Source: Chloroflexota bacterium
Lineage (GTDB): Bacteria; Chloroflexota; Anaerolineae; Anaerolineales; Anaerolineaceae
NCBI GenBank assembly: GCA_012800995.1
Contig: JAAZIH010000212.1
Coordinates: 1-7,722 of the forward strand
Direction of reading: 5' to 3'
Length of the DNA stretch: 7,722 nucleotides
This document shows positions 1 to 6,000 of the stretch, in pieces. Below the pieces are notes generated by a model. It saw only the letters and a list, made by a program, of their open reading frames with translations, was not told where the DNA came from and ran no database searches. A program made the position numbers and the translations under genes. The first letter of the stretch is position 1, and each line of letters starts with the position of its first letter.

Positions 1-240
1 ATAGCTTACTGATGGGGTACCTGAACCTTTATACATGGCTAAGTTGGAAGCAGCATAAGACCGAGAATCCATTGCCATGCCTATGCTTCCCCGGGTTTGA
101 TAGGTTTTGATGCGGTAAGGGATTTTGTTTTCGATGAGAATGTTTTCCACCCGACGAACTTCAGCTGCATCTGAGTCCGTTAAAACCTTTTTTAGAAGAG
201 GAATTAACATAAAAAATTCAATAATTCTATTTTGTAGCAT
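1..240 (-). CDS. Small protein, possibly DUF2007-like putative signal transducing protein, 3'-partial
   Basis: The frame opens at ATG 238-240 behind a GGAG site and remains open for all 80 codons to the left edge. The product begins MLQNRIIEFFMLIPLLKKVL and continues with AAEVRRVENILIENKIPYRIKTY, then a Gly/Ser-rich stretch (TRGSIGMAMDSRS) and KGSGTPSVSY. The pattern 'helix that moves along the coordinate of a residue ladder (EVRRVENIL), then NKIPYRIKT strand' recalls the small DUF2007-like proteins of about 70-110 residues. The hydrophobic N-terminus (IIEFFMLIPLL) might be a short membrane or docking helix. It lies 21 bp after the peptidase gene and is presumably co-transcribed. The family name is tentative, because the diagnostic C-terminal half is missing; that it is a real gene is fairly likely from the ribosome-binding site and operon position. 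Confidence 0.7.
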   Translation of the reverse strand, partial: MLQNRIIEFFMLIPLLKKVLTDSDAAEVRRVENILIENKIPYRIKTYQTRGSIGMAMDSRSYAASNLAMYKGSGTPSVSY

Positions 241-250
241 GGCTTTCTAT

Positions 251-254
251 CTCC
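251..254 (-). promoter_or_regulatory. Ribosome-binding site GGAG of the third gene
   Basis: GGAG (within GTGGAGATAG on the minus strand) lies 10 nt before the ATG at 238-240, inside the 21-bp gap after the peptidase stop codon. It decides the start of the downstream small gene over the internal ATG at 208-210, which has only an AT-rich stretch before it. Confidence 0.65.
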
Positions 255-261
255 ACAATTG

Positions 262-534
262 TTATTTAGAGGTACTAAGCTTGACCATCTTGCCTTTTTG
301 GTCAAAGGTCATGCGGGCAAACTGATCAAAATTCTTTGAACGATATTCATAGCTCTTTTTTACAGTAACGACGTATCGTTGACTCTGTTGAATGGCTTCA
401 AGTGTGTTCTTTCGGTCAAGTTCTGGATCAGCATTGGACTGCATCACGCCCAACAGGGGACTAATCGCCATTTTTCCTTCTTCCATGCCTGGCACATAGG
501 ATTTGATGACTTTACGAACTTTATCCAAAATTTC
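262..534 (-). other. Small C-terminal alpha/beta tail domain of the peptidase
   Basis: Residues about 846-935 follow the peptidase core. A helix with VRKVIKSYVPGM is followed by a loop, then two likely strands (RYVVTVKKSYEYR and FARMTFDQKGKMVKLSTSK). The helix-then-hairpin layout resembles PepSY-like modules, which are often linked to protease regulation, but the match is by eye only. It is unlike the Ig-like and secretion C-terminal domains of gingipains. Confidence 0.4.
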
Positions 535-3069
535 ATTCGGCATCTCATCCTGCTTGATAATCATATCCGGTCTGGAATCGCTGATGGTCTTAATAACGGG
601 GGAGGTCGCTACTCGCACGATGGGTTTGGTCATTTCTCTGATGTCTTTGCTGCTGGCAAGCGGATCACCGTAAATGACGAAAGATAGAATGGTTTTTTGG
701 TCTTCGCCGTCAAGGAATCCCTGGTCAGCAGTCATTTTGCTGGCGAGAGCCAATTTCGCGCGCATTAGCGCATAACCAACGGCAACTTCGTTTTTTACAT
801 GGGTCCAGAAATGATGTGCCAGGAGATCTGCCGCGACGAGCGTTTTACCTGGCGCGCCGTAAGCGATGACTGTTGATCCAACAAAAGCACGCGTACCACG
901 CGACAAAAAATTAAGAGCAACAGATTCATTTACTTTTTTGTCGAGAACCCAGGCTCCAAAACAAGCCTCACTCAGAACGATTGAGGGCGCGCCGGTTGTT
1001 TCGGTAAATGTCTTGGTATTTAATGCTACTGGATATTCAATATCGGTTCCCTCGCGACTTAGATCACGTTGACCGTACCATTCGTTGCTTTCTTTTAAGC
1101 CATGCAAGTTGAAGTAGCCAAATTTGCCATTAGCTTTGCGGTTTTCAAGGATATTTTTGTTTGTCGTGGGTGGTGAAGTAAGCAGACGTTTCGCATCGTC
1201 TATGACGCCAAAAACGCCAGAAGAAGCGTTTTTCCATACCTCAGCACTCACTCCAAGATGATTGGCGTTCTGCGGTTTGGTGCTGAACATGCGTAACCAG
1301 TTGAACAGCGCACCAAAGAGCGTTGCGAGGAAATTACTGACAAAACTCTTTTTAGTCTTCTTTTTGATGCTATATTCATTGTTTAAGAAGCGTAATTGTT
1401 CGAGAAGATAACCCGCGTCTTTTCCTTTTTCATCGGGTAGACGACCCACGGGCCATTGTTGGACGAAATAGTTATCGTCAAGCGTCGCGTAGGGGTTATC
1501 AGACGGCACATTTGGATCGCTGTCGTCTGTTGGATTGGGTAACAAGTGAAACGGAACAATATCATTTCCGCCAACGATGAGTAAAGCGCCAATCATTTCT
1601 CCCTTAACGGAGAGTTTGCTGTCAAGGTCGATGAGCGCTCTTTTTAAGGTCTCAGCATTTGATGTTTCTAATAAAGTCGTGCCTAATTCATTGGCATTTT
1701 CGGGATCGTCAGGAATAAAAACGGTGCTATTCCAACCTGGTAGTTCAAGTATCTTTGCGGAAAGATTACGGATAGAGTCAATGATGACCTGGCTGGTATT
1801 CTCACCGTACTTTTTGTTGAGATTATTACGACTGGTCATGAACACATAGCTGGGGAAGCGCGTATCAGCGTTGGATAGCTCGGGACGGTTAATTTTACGG
1901 GTAACCTGATCGAAATCGGACTGAATTTCATCTAAAGCCGCAACAGTTTGGCGGGTTTCCTGATTGAAAATACTTTCATCAAAATTTTGAGTTTTAAAAT
2001 TTCCATCTACTGGAAGTGTTGCAATATCTTCCTTAAAAAATGATGCGGTGGGAATTTCAGAATAATCTGCTGCGATATTCGGATCTTCCTGAAGAATATC
2101 AAAGAGTTTGCCTGGCCGCAGCGGTACAGTCGCTTGCTCTGATAACAGAGCTTTAATTGCCTCTTCGGCGCTCATGTCTTTTGTTGAGACAGCTTGGGTT
2201 GGCGCGTCAAATAATACTTGAGCAGATGTTGTTGAGTGAGCTGTAGCTGATTGAGCGCCTGAACTTCCGGAAGCGAGGATGTTCCAGCCTAATTCCGCGG
2301 CGACATTCGCTGGCACTGGTAAGTCGAGATAGACCTTAAGGTCTTCGGGCCACAAGGGTTGATAAACATGGTTTGGGCCAAGCAAGCGATGAACAACCTG
2401 CCCACTGACATCATGCGCGGCAGCCCAGTGTAACTTTTCTACACCAGCGGAATCGTTATCATTGCTCATATCTGCCAGGGCAGAAAATATTTTGATCTGT
2501 AGACAATCTTTCCAGCGACTGCTGTAGAGCTCAGAAAGAGTTTTTAATAAAGTCGCGTTGCTCATCTGCAAGACAACATGCAAATGCATAATCGCGGGAA
2601 GAGGCAAATTAGGATTGTGAGCGAGACTTTCCAATACAGATTTTTCAGCTGCAGAATATTCCCCTGCTTCAAACTCAGCGCGAGCCTGATTAAGCGCGTG
2701 CAGCCAGGGTGACAGAGATTTATCCGGCACGATGTTGCGGGTTAAATAGCTTAGAGCGGTTTCAATGTCGATATTGTTATGATTTTTTAGACGGGCACAG
2801 AGGGCCAGCGCTTCGGTGAATTCCGGGTCAAAACGAATGAGTCGTTCAAGGGTCGCGATGGCCATGTCATTATCACCCAGTTCAACCAATGCGGTTGCGT
2901 AAATTAAGTTGACCAAAAGGTCGCCTGGGTAGCTTGCCATCCATATAAGACAAGCTTGACGGACGAACTGGAATTCTCGGTTGCTCATCGCGGTTTGAAC
3001 AATCGTCAGAAATTTACTGCGTCTGACAATCATAATTTCTTCAGCGTTGTTGATTGGGTATGGTCTCAT
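262..3069 (-). CDS. TPR-containing gingipain-like (peptidase C25, caspase-fold) cysteine protease
   Basis: Complete 935-residue protein. Residues about 30-165 hold TPR-like helical pairs (FDPEFTEALALCARL and similar); 263-400 is a Ser/Thr/Ala-rich, then acidic, probably flexible linker; 405-810 is a C25-type peptidase domain; 846-935 is a small alpha/beta tail. Peptidase landmarks in order: strand SYVFMTSR; LLIVGGNDIVPF (501-507 region); acidic loop NPTDDSDPNVPSDNPYA; PVGRLP (540-545); NLHG with likely catalytic His656; LSEACFGA with likely catalytic Cys703; GSTVIAYGAP; YGDP (800-803). The same order of motifs (LLIGDxxDIP, SDxxY, IGR, TGHG, VAC, FGDP) occurs in gingipains. There is no signal peptide, Ig-like domain or type IX secretion tail, so it probably acts inside the cell. 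An amphipathic helix is inserted at 576-595. The start is ATG overlapping the previous stop (ATGA); an internal Met13 is a less likely alternative. CHAT proteases are the nearest alternative family. Family confidence is high; cleavage specificity and role are unknown. Confidence 0.93.
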   Translation of the reverse strand: MRPYPINNAEEIMIVRRSKFLTIVQTAMSNREFQFVRQACLIWMASYPGDLLVNLIYATALVELGDNDMAIATLERLIRFDPEFTEALALCARLKNHNNIDIETALSYLTRNIVPDKSLSPWLHALNQARAEFEAGEYSAAEKSVLESLAHNPNLPLPAIMHLHVVLQMSNATLLKTLSELYSSRWKDCLQIKIFSALADMSNDNDSAGVEKLHWAAAHDVSGQVVHRLLGPNHVYQPLWPEDLKVYLDLPVPANVAAELGWNILASGSSGAQSATAHSTTSAQVLFDAPTQAVSTKDMSAEEAIKALLSEQATVPLRPGKLFDILQEDPNIAADYSEIPTASFFKEDIATLPVDGNFKTQNFDESIFNQETRQTVAALDEIQSDFDQVTRKINRPELSNADTRFPSYVFMTSRNNLNKKYGENTSQVIIDSIRNLSAKILELPGWNSTVFIPDDPENANELGTTLLETSNAETLKRALIDLDSKLSVKGEMIGALLIVGGNDIVPFHLLPNPTDDSDPNVPSDNPYATLDDNYFVQQWPVGRLPDEKGKDAGYLLEQLRFLNNEYSIKKKTKKSFVSNFLATLFGALFNWLRMFSTKPQNANHLGVSAEVWKNASSGVFGVIDDAKRLLTSPPTTNKNILENRKANGKFGYFNLHGLKESNEWYGQRDLSREGTDIEYPVALNTKTFTETTGAPSIVLSEACFGAWVLDKKVNESVALNFLSRGTRAFVGSTVIAYGAPGKTLVAADLLAHHFWTHVKNEVAVGYALMRAKLALASKMTADQGFLDGEDQKTILSFVIYGDPLASSKDIREMTKPIVRVATSPVIKTISDSRPDMIIKQDEMPNEILDKVRKVIKSYVPGMEEGKMAISPLLGVMQSNADPELDRKNTLEAIQQSQRYVVTVKKSYEYRSKNFDQFARMTFDQKGKMVKLSTSK
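640..1857 (-). other. Peptidase C25-like caspase-fold domain with His656/Cys703 dyad
   Basis: Residues about 405-810 of the peptidase. The His codon is at 1102-1104 (motif NLHG) and the Cys codon at 961-963 (motif EACFGA), 47 residues apart, close to the spacing typical of clan CD enzymes. Each follows a hydrophobic strand (KFGYFNL and APSIVLS), as expected for the caspase/gingipain fold. The domain closes with SFVIYGDP, matching the FGDP end motif of gingipains. Both predicted catalytic residues are intact, so the enzyme is likely active. Confidence 0.85.
1285..1344 (-). other. Amphipathic, membrane-prone helix inserted in the peptidase domain
   Basis: Residues 576-595 are strongly hydrophobic (FVSNFLATLFGALFNWLRMF) and directly follow a lysine cluster (KKKTKK, 569-574). 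The polar or small residues N579, T583, G586, N590 and R593 recur every 3-4 positions, putting them on one helical face opposite a Phe/Leu/Trp face. This suggests an in-plane membrane or protein-docking helix rather than a buried core helix. It lies between PVGRLP and the catalytic His, where gingipains have only a short connection. The function is inferred. Confidence 0.6.
3066..3069 (-). promoter_or_regulatory. ATGA stop/start overlap (translational coupling) of scaffold and peptidase genes
   Basis: On the minus strand the bases ATGA hold both the TGA stop of the scaffold gene and the ATG start of the peptidase gene. The upstream AGAGG is about 13 nt from the ATG, further than ideal. Initiation therefore probably depends on ribosomes finishing the scaffold, which would tie the amounts of the two proteins together. 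Confidence 0.75.
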
Positions 3070-6000
3070 TTTCGTTTTGTTGCCTCTTGGAGATTATTGA
3101 GAAGGTTTTGTGCGACAATAGCTGCCAGTTGACGGCGGATGCTCTGGTCAGTGGGGGCAAGTTGGGCGGCTTTTTGGAGCATCAGCTCAGCACTGCGGAA
3201 ATCGCGACTGGCTTTATAAGCGTTGGCGGCGTGCACATAAGCGCGGGGGTCTTTGCTGACTTGTTCAATCGCCTTATTGTAAGTTTTGAGGGCTTGTTCG
3301 TTCAAGCGTTGGTCTTCATAACTCTGACCAAGTTCAAGATAAGCCTCGATAAGGCTTGGGTTTTCTTCAATGGCTTGCTTGAGATAAACCTGAGCCGTGT
3401 CATGTTGATTGTATAAGCGGTACAGCGCGCCCAATGCGAGCAAAGTTTCCGCATTTTTGTTTTCTAATTTCAGGCTTTGGAGCAATGTCTTTTCCGCGTT
3501 TTTACTTTGATCAAGTAATAGTTGGTATTGTGCCAGTAAATTAAGCACATTGGGGTAGTCAGGATGTTCATGTGCGAGGCTGGTTGCCATACGCAAACCA
3601 GTTGCGGGGTTATCGCGGGCTTCAATGCGGATACGATAGATCTCAAAAGCGATAGGATCTTTCGCGATGAGCATTGCGTCCTGAGCCAATTTTTTGGCTT
3701 CATCAAAAGACTGGCGGACAATCAGCGATTCTATTTTGACTTTTAAGGCGCGTTCACACTTGAGTGAGCTATCAATGACTTGGTCGGCGTAAACTATCGC
3801 TTGGTCGTATTCCTGGATAATGAAATGTAATTCAGCCAACGATTCAAGCGCGTTCAGATTGCCGGGCTCGAGGATTAAGAGCTCTTTTTGGTATTCGATC
3901 GATTTTTTGTATTCACCTAATTGGCGATTAAGATCCGCGAGGGCTTCCAAAACAGGGATGGCGTTTGGCTTGAGGGTGTTGGCTTTCTCGTAATCCTTTA
4001 TTGCGGCATGGTAATCTTTTTCAAGCCATTTGATTTCACCCAATGAATGCCAGTATTGGCTGTTGTTGGGTTCCAGCTCAATCGCCATGCTAATGCTGTC
4101 TTTGGCATCACTAAGTTTGTTTTGTTGCTTCTGGAACATTGCCAAAAGCGCCAGCCATTCGGGTTCGTCTGGCCAAATGCTTAAGGCGCGTTGAATGGCT
4201 TCTTCAGCTTCTTGGGGTTGGTCAGCTTGCGCGATTGCCAGGGCAACATGATACAAAGCTTGTCGGCTTTGAATAATAGGAATCTTGTTTAAGATTTCCA
4301 CAGCATTCGCAGGCTGTCTATCGAGGAGTTTAATAGCGTATTGGAACTGCAAATCATCATCGTGCGGATGGGCAGCCATTATTTGTGAAATGATGCCTGG
4401 GTTCTTGGTCACAGCCACTACCTGTATAGCAAGTTTTCTTGAATAAAGCAATGTGTCCAGATTAGTTTCTTCTGGTAAATGGCCGGTGAACTGAGCTTTG
4501 CCTATGATTTCTACAGCTACAACACTATCAGCTGGAATAATACCTTTTGCCATTGAAAGTCGCTCGTCAAAAAGAGCTTCATCGGATTTGGTATCATTCA
4601 GGTTTTTAGCTAAACGCTTGCTCACTTTTAATGTCTTTGAAAGAGCTTTCATCCTCGCTTTATCTGCGAGGTATTCAGCGAGTGTGAGGTTTAGGCGTGG
4701 GTTTGAATCACAAATACGCAAGCACTGCCTAAATATTTGATCGGCGAAGTCCCAGTCCAGCATTCTCCAGGCGACGATAGCGACTGCACATTTCTCCCAA
4801 AGACTGCTAAATTCTTGAAGTTTAGCCAGATTAGGATGCTCTTCTTCAGGTTGAGAAGCTTGACGATCTTTCATAATCTGCAGAAATGCCATAGCTTGGT
4901 GAGACTGTTGCTGATTTTCTGTTGTAAGCACGCCCACAGCCATGCTGATGAGGTTTTGCTCATCTTTGCTTAAGAAGTTTTCAAAAAGAAGACCAGCTTT
5001 TGTCATATCAACATTGAGCAAGGCATCCAGTGTCAGTATTCTAATAATATCGATGTCTGTTGAACTGAGTTGTGCTTTGTTGTTCAAAGACTCTAAAGTG
5101 TTATTGAGCTCGTATTGCTCTGCAGTAGATAAGGCTAATTCAGTTTTAATGAGTTGCGCATTAGAATTGCCGGGGTCTGATTTTAGTGAAAGATGGGCAT
5201 GTTTGATTGCCTCAGTATAGTTGCCCATAGCGCGATGTAAAAGTGCGGCTCTGAGCTGAAGGTTGCTAAGGTCAAATGGCAGATAACCATGGCTTAAATT
5301 AGGTGAGAAACTACTTTGCAAGAAGTCAGTATTTCCCTCTTCCGCACGTTTGAGAAGAGGCTCTAAGGACTGCAGGGCGGGCTGGTATTGTTTATCCTCA
5401 GCATATGCGTCCGCCCGCAAGATACTAAAACCTGGTTGGTGAGCGTGTTTTTGTTTTACTTTATTCAAAAAATCGAGGGCAATTGACGACTGCTGATTGT
5501 CTAACAGGGCATAAGCTATTTCGCAGCACTGGATGTAATTCAGACTTTCATTCTCAGAAATGGCGCGTTCCAGAATTTCAGTCGCGAGTTTGGACTCATT
5601 CATCTGCATATAGAGACTGGCTACCTTCAGATAATCTGACGTGGAGATATCCGAAGTTTCCAACATTTTGCTCAAAGTTATTTTTGACTCATCGATGGCA
5701 TTGTTTTCCAAATAAATTTGTGCCAAAGAGAGATGTAATATCTGTTCTTCTGAACGCAAATAGACAGCATCTTTTAAAGCCTGGATGGCGTCATGCGGTC
5801 TTTGATTCATTTGCATAAATTTTGCGTACCAGAGAACGTTTTCAGGGTCAGTTGATGCCAGTTGAAGAGCGGTTTGCGCGCTTGAGATGGCTTCATCAAT
5901 CAGCCCGGATTTGAGATACGCATGGGAGAGCGCGTGGCGTGATGTGAGATCGTTGGCGTTGAAAGAGACCGCTTCTTGTAAAGATGCCATGGCGATATCT

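Noticed and set aside
205..215. Internal ATG (208-210) behind a run of T as an alternative start of the small third gene
   Set aside because: It has no Shine-Dalgarno sequence, whereas the ATG at 238-240 has GGAG at a suitable distance.
281..305. 7-bp inverted repeat (TTGACCA / TGGTCAA, 11-base loop) near the end of the peptidase gene as a terminator or regulatory hairpin
   Set aside because: It lies inside the coding sequence (FDQKGKMVK codons), is short, is not followed by a T-run in the direction of transcription, and the next gene starts only about 40 bases on. Chance is the simplest explanation.
640..1857. Assignment of the protease to the CHAT/Craspase family of type III-E CRISPR systems
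   Set aside because: The overall logic (TPR plus caspase fold) is similar, but the motif order and the closing YGDP fit peptidase C25 better, and no Cas gene or CRISPR array is in the window.
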